Assembly: GCF_003231305.1 (NCBI RefSeq) | Contig: NZ_QKVM01000048.1 | Coordinates: forward strand, 1 to 52,796 | Origin: Pseudomonas sichuanensis | GTDB taxonomy: Bacteria; Pseudomonadota; Gammaproteobacteria; Pseudomonadales; Pseudomonadaceae | Reading direction: 5' to 3' | Length of the DNA: 52,796 bases | Notes under the pieces: generated by a model | Databases searched by the model: none | What the model was told of the DNA's origin: nothing | Seen by the model: the letters and a program-made list of their open reading frames with translations, nothing else | Made by a program: the position numbers and the translations under genes | In this document: positions 33,341 to 41,096 of the stretch, one piece after another | Layout: the number at the start of each line of letters is the position of its first letter | How positions within the stretch are numbered: the stretch's first letter is position 1

Positions 33341-34541
33341 TCTTCTCCATCTCCCACCGGGTGACCCGGTTGTATTCGTCGCCTTCCAGGGGAGGCAGGT
33401 TTTCCTTCACGCGGACCTCATTGATGGTCATCCAGCCAGAGCCGCCAGATCCGCCGAGCGCACTGCCGTAGTAAGTGGCACGACCCGCACTATCGGCACG
33501 CAGCAGCCCCTCGACCGCGAACTCGGCAAAGCGAGCGCCAGATCGATAGAGCTTGTCGTTGAATTCGTCCTCGACTGCGTCGATGAAGGGCTTTAGGCCG
33601 AAGGTGATGTAGCCCGTGAGCTGCTGCTCAAGGTTCGAACCCAAGATCGAGGTCTTTCCGGCTCGGTTGGCCAACCAGAGCGGCACGCCATAGATGCCAG
33701 CCAGCGCCTCCTCCTGGAACTGCTGAGACTCGATGAACTGAGCATCCTTCTGGCTGATGCCGGCAGGGACGATCTTCGGATTGCCCTGCAGGATGGCCAT
33801 CTTGCCGATGTCGTCGGCATCGGCCTTGCGCACATCGGGGAACTTCTCCATTACCTGGGCCTGCTGGGCCTTGGTCAGGAATTGCTCGTAGATGACATAG
33901 CCGCCGGTGAAGCCGCCCTTGCGCATGAAGCGCGCCGACCATTGCTGCCCGGCCTTCGCCAAGCCCATGGTTTCGGCTTGGTGCTCTATCGGCGAGAGGC
34001 CTACGATGCCGTCCAAGCTGAACAGCTTGAAGTGGAGCATGTGCTCTGGCGACACCGGATAGGGATCGCCCTCGCTTGGTGTCACCACGTAAATCAAGTC
34101 ATCTTCGGTGTCGATCTTCACGGTCCGACAATCCAGCGGCACAAGGCCTATCGGCTCGCCATGGATGTTCCGTTCGATCAGTGCGAATGCATTGCCGCGC
34201 AACGCCATGTTCACGACCACGAACTTGAGAAAGTTCAGCATGGTCATGTAGGGGTTCGGCTTGCGCAGTAGCTTGAGCATCCGATCGTTACCAGTGACCA
34301 GTGCTCGGCCGCCTTGCTTGTCATCGTACAGCTTGAGTGGCAGGCCACTCAGTGACTCGGAGAGGATCTTGACGCAGGACCAGACCATGCTGATCGACAG
34401 CGCCGTCTTGGTGCTGACCCTTATCCCTGCTTTGGTGCGCTTACCGCCGACCTCCAGATCAACTTCGACATAGTCGCCCGTGGCCGGGTCGGCGTAGCCG
34501 AAGAAGCCCCAGGTCGCGGGGTTGTACCATTTGAATGCCAT
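33327..34541 (-). CDS. HK97-family portal protein
   Basis: A 404-aa protein with SGLPLKLYDDKQGG, NMALRGNAFALIERN and FIESQQFQEEALAGIYGVPLWL, all typical of HK97 portals. Twelve copies form the DNA entry ring at one head vertex. The gene lies 2 bp from the terminase stop. Confidence 0.94.
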   Translation of the reverse strand: MAFKWYNPATWGFFGYADPATGDYVEVDLEVGGKRTKAGIRVSTKTALSISMVWSCVKILSESLSGLPLKLYDDKQGGRALVTGNDRMLKLLRKPNPYMTMLNFLKFVVVNMALRGNAFALIERNIHGEPIGLVPLDCRTVKIDTEDDLIYVVTPSEGDPYPVSPEHMLHFKLFSLDGIVGLSPIEHQAETMGLAKAGQQWSARFMRKGGFTGGYVIYEQFLTKAQQAQVMEKFPDVRKADADDIGKMAILQGNPKIVPAGISQKDAQFIESQQFQEEALAGIYGVPLWLANRAGKTSILGSNLEQQLTGYITFGLKPFIDAVEDEFNDKLYRSGARFAEFAVEGLLRADSAGRATYYGSALGGSGGSGWMTINEVRVKENLPPLEGDEYNRVTRWEMEKNGKP

Positions 34542-34543
34542 GG

Positions 34544-36223
34544 TCAGCCTACTAATCCAAAGAAGCCGTGGTTGAGATAGTCGTCCAGGCCGCCGCGGGC
34601 CTCGGGGTTCAGAGCCATCAGCGACACGGCGTTGAAGGTCGCCATGAGCGGGTCAATTTTTGCGGTGCCAGAAGCCTGCTTGGTGATCAGGAAGGCGTTC
34701 GCCGAGGGCACGCCCTTGGCATTGCCGCAGGACCAAGCCATGAGCGGCTGGCCGCAATGGATGAGTGATCCCTCGGCAAGCCGCCGCTCGGTCGTCTTGA
34801 TCGCGCCGGTGAGCTTCCACCCCTGCGAGATGCCGACCACCTGCTCTTCGTCGATCTCGACATCGGCCAGGGCATCCAGCACGGCACCGATGCCGGCCGG
34901 GTCCAGGCCGACCTTGTCGAGCAAGCCCGCCTGATTGATCCTGGCCACGATGGCGGCGAGCTGATCCACGTCGTCGCCGATCTTGTCGACGATGGTTACA
35001 TCGCCGGCAGCCTTCAAATCCAGCAGCCGTGGCGCCTCGGACTTGCGCCGATCCAGCACTGACGGGTGAGCCCAGGCATGCGCCCAGTGCAGCCAGGTGC
35101 GGGACTCACGAACCCGACCGATCACCGCAAGCCCGAGCAAGTCATCCAGACCGCCGCCATCGACGCCAGCGACGATTACCTCGCACTGCTCGAGCAAGTC
35201 GTCCAGCCTCATGCCTTCTTTCGCCTGAGGCTCCCAGAAGGCGGCACCGACCCAGCTGTCGGACATGAGTGCCAGGCCGATCTCGATGTTGAGGTGCTTG
35301 GCCAAGAAGCCGCGCATCTCTGCCTCGCCATCGATTTCAGCCTGCATGTGCAGGCGTTCCAGCGTGGGGCGATCTACCGAGTAGTTGATGTTCGGGTTAA
35401 CCAGGTGGAAGTTTTCAGGCTTCCGGGCCTCGCCGCTCTTGATCATCTCCTGAGAGAACTCATAGATAATCGGCAGGAAGCGGTTGTCATCGATGCGCCC
35501 ATCTCGCACGCCGCGGGCATAGTTCAGCTTCGACTTGAACACCCCGGCGGGCGGTTCGTTCGACTGCGTGGTCAGCCAGATGATGAAACCTTCAGGCCTG
35601 GACAGCAGGCCACCCGTGGCTTCGCGGATCATGTCTGCCGCCTTGGGGTTCTTGCCGAACAGCCAGGCCTCATCAATCAGCACGCCGACAGCCTTCTTGC
35701 CGCCGACCACATCGCTGTCCGCCGCAACCACCTTCAACGTCGCTCCCGTCTCTCGATGGGTGATCAGGCGAAGATGCGGCTGTACATGCAGCAGGGCCTT
35801 CAGTTCGTCATCGTTACTGACCATGTCCTTGGCCGGGATGAACGAGTTGTCAGCAATCTCCTTGGTCGGGGCCAGGATGATGAACTCTGCCGAAAGCCGC
35901 CAGTTTCGTATCAGCGCGGTCAGCATGATGCCGGCGGCGATCGTCGATTTACTGTTCTTCTTCGGGATGCACAGCATCACCTCGCGGATCAGGCGCTCAC
36001 CTGTTTCGCTGTTGTAGCTGCCGAAGATCGCACCAGCAAAGGCCAGCACCCACGGCGCACAAGACGCCTCAATCGTTGGGCTGCCGGGGGCGTCGACGAT
36101 CTTCAGCCCTTTGAACACCTCTAGGCCGGCCTCCGCCTCGTCCGGGAACAGCGGCTCCGGGATGATCGATTCGCCGGCAGCCAGAAGCCGCCACCACTCC
36201 GGGCAGGCAGTAGTCCATTGCAT
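34544..36223 (-). CDS. Terminase large subunit
   Basis: A 559-aa packaging motor. The ATPase has Walker A in CIPKKNSKSTIAAGI (about 90-104), Walker B in VGVLIDEAWLFG (about 175-186) and coupling motif region WLTTQSNEPP. The RNase H-like nuclease begins GVDGGGLDDLLGLAVIG (about 355-371), with the later Asp in LDPAGIGAVLDAL. All catalytic parts appear present. Confidence 0.95.
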   Translation of the reverse strand: MQWTTACPEWWRLLAAGESIIPEPLFPDEAEAGLEVFKGLKIVDAPGSPTIEASCAPWVLAFAGAIFGSYNSETGERLIREVMLCIPKKNSKSTIAAGIMLTALIRNWRLSAEFIILAPTKEIADNSFIPAKDMVSNDDELKALLHVQPHLRLITHRETGATLKVVAADSDVVGGKKAVGVLIDEAWLFGKNPKAADMIREATGGLLSRPEGFIIWLTTQSNEPPAGVFKSKLNYARGVRDGRIDDNRFLPIIYEFSQEMIKSGEARKPENFHLVNPNINYSVDRPTLERLHMQAEIDGEAEMRGFLAKHLNIEIGLALMSDSWVGAAFWEPQAKEGMRLDDLLEQCEVIVAGVDGGGLDDLLGLAVIGRVRESRTWLHWAHAWAHPSVLDRRKSEAPRLLDLKAAGDVTIVDKIGDDVDQLAAIVARINQAGLLDKVGLDPAGIGAVLDALADVEIDEEQVVGISQGWKLTGAIKTTERRLAEGSLIHCGQPLMAWSCGNAKGVPSANAFLITKQASGTAKIDPLMATFNAVSLMALNPEARGGLDDYLNHGFFGLVG

Positions 36224-36226
36224 GGC

Positions 36227-36718
36227 TTACCCCTTGACCATACTGAGTGATGGCTTGCCAGCTGGCGGCTTGCCCTGGGAATACTTGCCCTTCCCCGCCT
36301 CCTTGGCGGCCTCGGCCTTCTGCTCTTTCTTGCCTTGGTCGGCGACCTTGCCGTGCAAATAAGGCATCAGCGTTTTGGCCGCCTCCAAGCGCATGCGCAG
36401 ATCGGCCCCATCAGCGTTCATCAGCTCGGTGAGGAACGCCCGTGGGTCGTCGGTGTGGGTGAGCACTACATCGCCCTGCTCATCCTGAGCGGGGTCGTCA
36501 CCTTTAACTTTTCGACCAGGTTTAACCTCAACGCTGGCCTCCTGCTTTTGCTTGAGCCGGCGCCCCACCTCCGCGAGGACATCGGGATCTTTAGCAAGCT
36601 TGGAGCCCGCTTGCGACGCGGTCTTCTCGGAATATCCGGCAGCTATCGCCGCTTCGCGATTTGTGGCCCCCGACAGCAAAGCGTCAACAAACCGCCGCTT
36701 CTTGTCGGTTAAAGCCAT
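36227..36718 (-). CDS. Terminase small subunit
   Basis: A 163-aa protein of the Terminase_2 type. An N-terminal HTH (KKRRFVDALLSGATNREAAIAAGYS) for cos/pac recognition is followed by a helical oligomerisation part and a Lys/Gly-rich tail. It lies directly upstream of the large subunit (3 bp gap). Confidence 0.9.
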   Translation of the reverse strand: MALTDKKRRFVDALLSGATNREAAIAAGYSEKTASQAGSKLAKDPDVLAEVGRRLKQKQEASVEVKPGRKVKGDDPAQDEQGDVVLTHTDDPRAFLTELMNADGADLRMRLEAAKTLMPYLHGKVADQGKKEQKAEAAKEAGKGKYSQGKPPAGKPSLSMVKG

Positions 36719-36836
36719 GGTTAACTTTTCCAGAAACGGGAAAAAATGTGCGCGTGGGAGGGCGAGTGGTCTAGAAGCGTGGAAGGCCTGAGGTTTTTAC
36801 CCCCCCCCTCCCCTTGCGGCACGTAGTTGGCGTGCA
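36719..36836. other. Candidate cos region between HNH and terS
   Basis: This 118-bp gap holds a run of nine C followed by TCCCC and a T5 upstream of it (about 36793-36814), plus a purine-rich stretch. In HK97-like phages with an HNH gene beside the terminase, the 3'-overhang cos site usually lies here. The cut position cannot be told from the sequence. Confidence 0.45.
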
Positions 36837-37172
36837 TCAGGCCAGCCCGGCAGCCTCCTCGGCCTGCTTGACCGAGTCGTGGCAGTGCTTGCAGAGGGCC
36901 TGCCAGTTGCTCTGGCGCCAGAACAGATCCTGATCGCCGCGGTGTGGTGTGACGTGGTCAACGACCGTGGCGGCGACGGTGCGGCCATGGCGTTCGCAGT
37001 AGACGCAGAGCGGGTGGTCGCGCAGGTAGCGCTCTCGCGCCTGCTGCCACTTGTACCCGTAGCCGCGCTCGGTGCTGGTCTTGCCACTGCGCCAACTGCC
37101 AGGCGTGACCACCTTGACCCGAGAGCCCGATGCGTCCTTGAGGCGGCAGGTCAGCGTTTTTAGCCTGGCCAT
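36837..37172 (-). CDS. HNH endonuclease (packaging-associated)
   Basis: A 111-aa protein. Zn ligands CVYC and CKHC frame the catalytic VVDHVTPHRGDQDLFWRQSNWQ core. HNH proteins next to terminase genes are known partners for DNA cutting at cos in HK97-type phages. ATG 37172 overlaps the holin stop by 4 bp. Confidence 0.93.
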   Translation of the reverse strand: MARLKTLTCRLKDASGSRVKVVTPGSWRSGKTSTERGYGYKWQQARERYLRDHPLCVYCERHGRTVAATVVDHVTPHRGDQDLFWRQSNWQALCKHCHDSVKQAEEAAGLA

Positions 37173-37495
37173 CAGCTTTCAACTCGACGAGACGCGGCGC
37201 GCTCGTAGTAACCGCGCACCTTCTCGACTCCAAGGAAGCCAACAGCTCCGCCAGCAAAGGTCGCCATGCTCTGGGGCAATCCAAGCCACTCCAGCAGCGG
37301 GACGAGTGACAGCGTCACAAGGCCGCACAAGGCGCCTTCCAAGTACATCTGCCGTCGGTCGCCGCCTCCATACACAACCCGGAGAACAGCGATCGCGACG
37401 GACAGGCCGGCGGCGTACAGCTGGGGCTGGTGAGCGAACAACCAGGCAATTACTACGGCCCACAGGCCAGGATCCTTCTCGGGCATGTTCGGCAT
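37172..37495 (-). CDS. Holin, lambda S-like family
   Basis: A 107-aa protein with three membrane helices (WAVVIAWLFAHQPQLYAAGLSVAIAVL, LEGALCGLVTLSLVPLLEWLG split around, and MATFAGGAVGFLGVEKV) and a basic C-terminus. It opens the inner membrane for the endolysin. GGAGG 7 nt upstream fixes ATG 37495. It heads the packaging genes rather than lying with the lysis genes. Confidence 0.85.
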   Translation of the reverse strand: MPNMPEKDPGLWAVVIAWLFAHQPQLYAAGLSVAIAVLRVVYGGGDRRQMYLEGALCGLVTLSLVPLLEWLGLPQSMATFAGGAVGFLGVEKVRGYYERAASRRVES

Positions 37496-37528
37496 CTCGA
37501 TTCCTCCCGTTGCTGGGAGCGCAAAATG

Positions 37529-37552
37529 AAAAACCCCGCCGAAGCGGGGTTT
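37529..37552 (-). terminator. Terminator after the secreted-protein moron
   Basis: A 9-bp stem AAACCCCGC / GCGGGGTTT with a 4-nt loop and a minus-strand T tract lies 17 bp after the stop at 37569. Confidence 0.85.
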
Positions 37553-37568
37553 GTGGTGTCAATCTGCC

Positions 37569-38120
37569 TCAGTAAACGTTCATCTCGAACGGAACGGACT
37601 GGGCCTTGATGGTGTTGAAGTAAAACGCCTTGGTGAAGGGCTTGGAAACCGCAGACTTCCACAAATGACTCATGTTTCGCTGCGCCTGCTCAGGCGTTTC
37701 GTACTGAGGCTGGAGAGTGCGCATGACGGCGTAAGTCGAGCACATCATCACCCGCAACTGGGGGTCATTCTTAGGGCCTTCCGGCCCCGTGAACTTGGCA
37801 TTGGAGATTTTGCCCTTCGAGTCCACGTCAAGGATGATATCAAGGCCGGCGCCGTTCAATTTGAGCGTCTGGTAAACCACCTTTCCATCCTTGATCAGCT
37901 CGCCCTTGCCAAGCTTGGCGCCGGCACACTGCGGGATCTCCTTTAGATGCTTGCTCATCCCGGACTGGAACGACTTCGGCGTCAGGTCCAAAGAGGTTTC
38001 CTTTGCAGCTGTCGACTTATTCGCCTCCCAGTCTTCTGGGATCAGGTACTCCGTTTTTTGTGCAGCGCTCGCAATGAGCGGGACCATCAGCAGGCCAATT
38101 GCAGCAGTTCGCGCAAACAT
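37569..38120 (-). CDS. Secreted protein of unknown function (moron candidate)
   Basis: A 183-aa protein with a Sec signal (MFARTAAIGLLMVPLIASAA, cleaved after residue 20 or so). The mature domain has two Cys (PQCAGAKLG and MMCSTYAV) that could form a disulfide, and a beta-rich middle (VVYQTLKLNGAGLDIILDVDSKG). Terminators lie on both sides, so it is its own transcription unit set between late-control and holin genes. I do not recognise the fold. It may act from the periplasm, for example on superinfection or host fitness. Confidence 0.75.
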   Translation of the reverse strand: MFARTAAIGLLMVPLIASAAQKTEYLIPEDWEANKSTAAKETSLDLTPKSFQSGMSKHLKEIPQCAGAKLGKGELIKDGKVVYQTLKLNGAGLDIILDVDSKGKISNAKFTGPEGPKNDPQLRVMMCSTYAVMRTLQPQYETPEQAQRNMSHLWKSAVSKPFTKAFYFNTIKAQSVPFEMNVY

Positions 38121-38195
38121 TCCTTTTGCTCTCTGGTGAATAAGTGAGATCGGAATGCTATCAGTCTTTGCTGAATTCGAGAGGCCCGAAAACGC

Positions 38196-38222
38196 AAAAG
38201 CCCGACACAGTGGCCGGGCTTT
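38196..38222 (-). terminator. Terminator upstream of the moron / late leader
   Basis: An 8-bp stem AAAGCCCG / CGGGCTTT with a 10-nt loop and T4 on the minus strand. It is placed like lambda tR', just after a possible late promoter. Confidence 0.8.
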
Positions 38223-38264
38223 CGGTGGTCACTCCTCAACACGCGCAGGAATGACAGGATGGGG

Positions 38265-38295
38265 ATAATTTCGCTCAGTCGCTCACTGATGTCAA
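38265..38295 (-). promoter_or_regulatory. Possible late promoter (pR'-like)
   Basis: TTGACA, a perfect -35, stands at 38290-38295 on the minus strand, just past the stop of the gene at 38303. The -10 is poor: GAAATT at 17 bp spacing or AATTAT at 19 bp. The terminator 40-70 bp downstream fits a late leader that needs antitermination. Confidence 0.35.
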
Positions 38296-38302
38296 CAGGC
38301 AA

Positions 38303-38989
38303 TCATGCGGCCTCACTCATCAGCAGCCCTTCTGCCTCCAAAATCACCCGCACCTCCGCCAGGGCGTCGTCGATCATGCCGTCGAGCTTCTCGTTGATAC
38401 CTTGCCTCCAGCGTCGGCGCGTCGGCTCGGGCGTGGCATCGAGATCCCAGGTGTTCATGTCGTAGAAGCTGTCCGGCAGGATAATCACATCCTCTTCGAG
38501 CGCCTCGATGCGCTTCTTTGCGGCATGGCCGGCGGCGACCGCAGCATTCACGGTGGCCTCGCGGCGCCATGGCGAGGCATCCAGCGGGATGTTCACCGAA
38601 ACAGATTGCGGGGCCTTGCGACGCGCTCCCTTGAGCTTCGGAATGGCCCAGGCAGTGACAGCCTTGTAGATGAAGAGTGTCGGCGCCGGGCTCGCGATCA
38701 GTGGCCGGACCAGCGTAATCGCCTGAACCTTCTTCGCCTTGTTGGTGCTGTATTTGGCGACCAATGCATCCCAGTGCCGCCCCTTGAGCATGTGGTGCAG
38801 GCGGGCCGACAGCCAGTAATCGACCTGGGTGCGGTCGATACCGCCAGAGCGGCCACCCAGTGACGCCAGGCAACCACCCTCCTCCTCTGCCGACTTGTAA
38901 AGCTTCTGCCAGGCCTGGGCCTTCGCCGATCCCTTCTCGCCCGCCGCCAGAGCGGCAACTACTGCACCCGATACGCTGCTGTAAACCAT
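38303..38989 (-). CDS. Prophage protein in antiterminator (Q) position
   Basis: A 228-aa protein starting MVYSSVSGAVVAALAAGEKG. It has mixed basic segments (GARRKAPQSVSVNIPLD, TRRRWRQGINEKLDGM) and ends with an acidic helix. I recognise no named family. Its place, last before a TTGACA and a leader terminator, is that of a late antiterminator, but no Q motif is visible. Confidence 0.75.
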   Translation of the reverse strand: MVYSSVSGAVVAALAAGEKGSAKAQAWQKLYKSAEEEGGCLASLGGRSGGIDRTQVDYWLSARLHHMLKGRHWDALVAKYSTNKAKKVQAITLVRPLIASPAPTLFIYKAVTAWAIPKLKGARRKAPQSVSVNIPLDASPWRREATVNAAVAAGHAAKKRIEALEEDVIILPDSFYDMNTWDLDATPEPTRRRWRQGINEKLDGMIDDALAEVRVILEAEGLLMSEAA

Positions 38990-38999
38990 GTCCTTCCCC

Positions 39000-39317
39000 T
39001 CAATCCCCGGTGTAGTTGGTGCCGCCGGCGCCGCGCCGGTTGCTTCCCTGATATCCCGCCTCCGGCCCGCCGGCCTGAGGTCTTTTCAACTGTTCGATCT
39101 GCCGTGTTGCGGCCTGCAGCCTCATGCTGAGCTGGGTCACCAGTTCATCCAGGGCCAGGGCCTCGCCAGTTGCAGCCGCCACCCACCCGGAGGCGTTGCA
39201 GTGGTCGCATGGCAGTTCGTAAAACACGCCCTTGATGACCGCTCTCCCACGGCACAAAGGGCACTGAGCCAGGTCGATCACCGGCTTCTTGATGGCCGGG
39301 CCGTGGCTCTTTCTCAT
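39000..39317 (-). CDS. Zinc-finger-like prophage protein
   Basis: A 105-aa protein. Two Cys pairs, CPLC and CDHC 18 residues apart, form a likely zinc site of the DnaJ/Q type. A helix (LDELVTQLSMRLQAATRQIEQL) and a disordered Gly/Pro tail follow. It overlaps the recombinase stop by 4 bp. It might be the late regulator, since some Q proteins carry such a finger. Confidence 0.7.
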   Translation of the reverse strand: MRKSHGPAIKKPVIDLAQCPLCRGRAVIKGVFYELPCDHCNASGWVAAATGEALALDELVTQLSMRLQAATRQIEQLKRPQAGGPEAGYQGSNRRGAGGTNYTGD

Positions 39318-40603
39318 CGTTTCGAATCCTCGCCTATGGTTGTTTCCTGAATCCCGTCGCAGCCCTTGCCCTGCGTGGCTTGCGGGCCATTACCCGAATC
39401 TGCGTTTCTAGCCTCCTTCTTCCCGTGGATGCGCTCGAAACCCTTGCTGTCGAGAAACGCATGCCACTGCTCCAGGGCGTCGCGCTTGCGCTCCTCGGCG
39501 GTGGTCTGGATGTACACCTGCACGTTGTGGCCCATGGCGTGGTTGATCAGCAGCTCGCCGATCAGGAAGTCGATGCCCTGGTCTGCCCAGCAGCCCCGTG
39601 CCAGCTTGCGCAGGTCGTGACTGGTCCACTCGCCCTGCCCCAGGCGGGTGAACACCTCGGCGGCCTGCTTCTCGCTCAGGCAGCGGCCGGACCTGCCCGG
39701 GAACAGGAAGCGGCCGGTGTAGCCCTGGGCCTGCTGGAACTCGCGGTACCCGCTCAGCAATGCGCACACCTGATCGGTCAGCGGCAGCGAGTGCTCCACC
39801 CGGGTCTTGGTGTTTTCTGCAGGCAGGTACCAGCGGCGGGCGGCCAGGCTGATGTGCGGCCACTGCGCCATGCGGGTCTCGCCGACACGGTTGCCATGGC
39901 ACAGCATCAGCAGGGCGAGCATGGCATCGGCGGGGGCCTGGGCGTTGGCCTCGGCCAGCAAGGTCAGCAGGTGCTCGATCTGCTCAGCGCGCAGGCGGGC
40001 GGCCTTGGGCTTGATGCGCGCCTTGGTGAAGTCACCGAAGCGCATCCCCGCCATCGGGTTGGTGGCGATCATCCCCAGGGCCTGGGCCTTCTTGAACGCA
40101 TCGGCCAGCAGGCCGAACACCAGTCGCACGTACTCGAGCGACAGCTGCTCCTGCAGCGGCCACACCAGATCGCGGTCCAGGGTGCTGCGGCTCACATCGG
40201 CCAGGGCCATGCCACCCAGGCGCGGGATCAGGTGGCGGGTGATGGCCGACTTCGCCGTGGCCTTGCGCTTGGTCGACAGGCTGCGGGTGCGCTCCAGGCG
40301 ATCGGCGAACCAGGCCAGCAGCTCGCCCACCTGCTCCCAGCCCGACACGGTGGCCACGCTATCGGCAGCCAGGCGCTGGCGGATCTCCGGCAGCGCGGCC
40401 AACACCACCTTGGCGGACTGGTCGGGGTAGGCGCCGATCCGGTGCCAGCGTTTGCGCACCACCAGGTACCAGGTGCCACGCGGGCGGGTCTCGCTGAACC
40501 GGAAGCGCAGGCCCGGGTAGCGCGGATCGCGCAGCAGCACGGCGGACAGGTCGTCGCCACGGCGTCGCAGCTCGGCGTCGGAGAAGGCGATAACCGAAGT
40601 CAT
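39314..40603 (-). CDS. Second tyrosine recombinase, inside the late-control region
   Basis: A 429-aa protein. The N-terminal arm domain (LRRRGDDLSAVLLRDPRYPGLR, WYLVVRKRWHRIGAYPD) resembles P4-type integrases. The catalytic residues look complete: Arg in CHGNRVGETRMAQW, Lys in ENTKTRVEHSLPL, HDLR in WTSHDLRKLARGC, His in NHAMGHN and Tyr in VQVYIQTT. It lies far from either attachment site, between helicase and late genes, and overlaps neighbours by 4 bp, so it is part of the phage transcription unit and not a stray insertion. Confidence 0.9.
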   Translation of the reverse strand: MTSVIAFSDAELRRRGDDLSAVLLRDPRYPGLRFRFSETRPRGTWYLVVRKRWHRIGAYPDQSAKVVLAALPEIRQRLAADSVATVSGWEQVGELLAWFADRLERTRSLSTKRKATAKSAITRHLIPRLGGMALADVSRSTLDRDLVWPLQEQLSLEYVRLVFGLLADAFKKAQALGMIATNPMAGMRFGDFTKARIKPKAARLRAEQIEHLLTLLAEANAQAPADAMLALLMLCHGNRVGETRMAQWPHISLAARRWYLPAENTKTRVEHSLPLTDQVCALLSGYREFQQAQGYTGRFLFPGRSGRCLSEKQAAEVFTRLGQGEWTSHDLRKLARGCWADQGIDFLIGELLINHAMGHNVQVYIQTTAEERKRDALEQWHAFLDSKGFERIHGKKEARNADSGNGPQATQGKGCDGIQETTIGEDSKR

Positions 40604-40896
40604 GCGACCAGCACCCCTTCGCTGAGCAGGATGGCCTGGGTGCGCATCACGCCCTCGGCGTGGTACTGGCGCGCCGTATCACGATCAACGGCACGGCTGC
40701 GACCGTCGCAGGCGTCATGGCAGGCGCTGCAGCACCAGGCGCCCTGCAGGTCGTGCGGCTTCTTGCCAACGCCGCAGGTGCCGGCCAGGCGATAGTGTGC
40801 GAGCACGGTGGTTTCGGGGTTGCCGTTGCAGACTCCCGGGATGCGCACCTGGCACTCCCGACCGCGCGCGGCCTTGGTCAGTTTGGTCTGCCGCAT
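40600..40896 (-). CDS. YbcO-like (DUF1364) nuclease
   Basis: A 98-aa protein. RECQVRIPGVCNGNPETTVLAHYR and the Cys-rich end WCCSACHDACDGRSR match the DUF1364/YbcO HNH-related nucleases found in the nin-like region of lambdoid phages. It may resolve branched DNA during replication. ATG 40896 is set by homologue-like start MRQTKLTKAARGREC. Confidence 0.9.
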   Translation of the reverse strand: MRQTKLTKAARGRECQVRIPGVCNGNPETTVLAHYRLAGTCGVGKKPHDLQGAWCCSACHDACDGRSRAVDRDTARQYHAEGVMRTQAILLSEGVLVA

Positions 40897-41096
40897 GGGC
40901 TGTCTTCTCCATGAAGGTCAATGACGCTGTAAGCGCTCGGCCACATGAGCTGGCCGTGGGCAATCGCCGAGGCCTCGTCGCGGTAGAGCGCAATGGGTGG
41001 TTGCTGCGAAACGGCCAGGCCGAGCAAGTCGCCACGGCAGTACAGGGCCCACCGGTAAGCGGTGAGGTCGGGCGGGGGCAGTAGGTGCTTGCTCAA
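40878..41096 (-). CDS. Small prophage hypothetical protein
   Basis: A 72-aa protein (MSKHLLPPPDLTAYRWALYC). It overlaps the helicase stop by 4 bp and the DUF1364 start by 19 bp, which supports translation in this frame. No domain recognised. Confidence 0.7.
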   Translation of the reverse strand: MSKHLLPPPDLTAYRWALYCRGDLLGLAVSQQPPIALYRDEASAIAHGQLMWPSAYSVIDLHGEDSPCGRPN

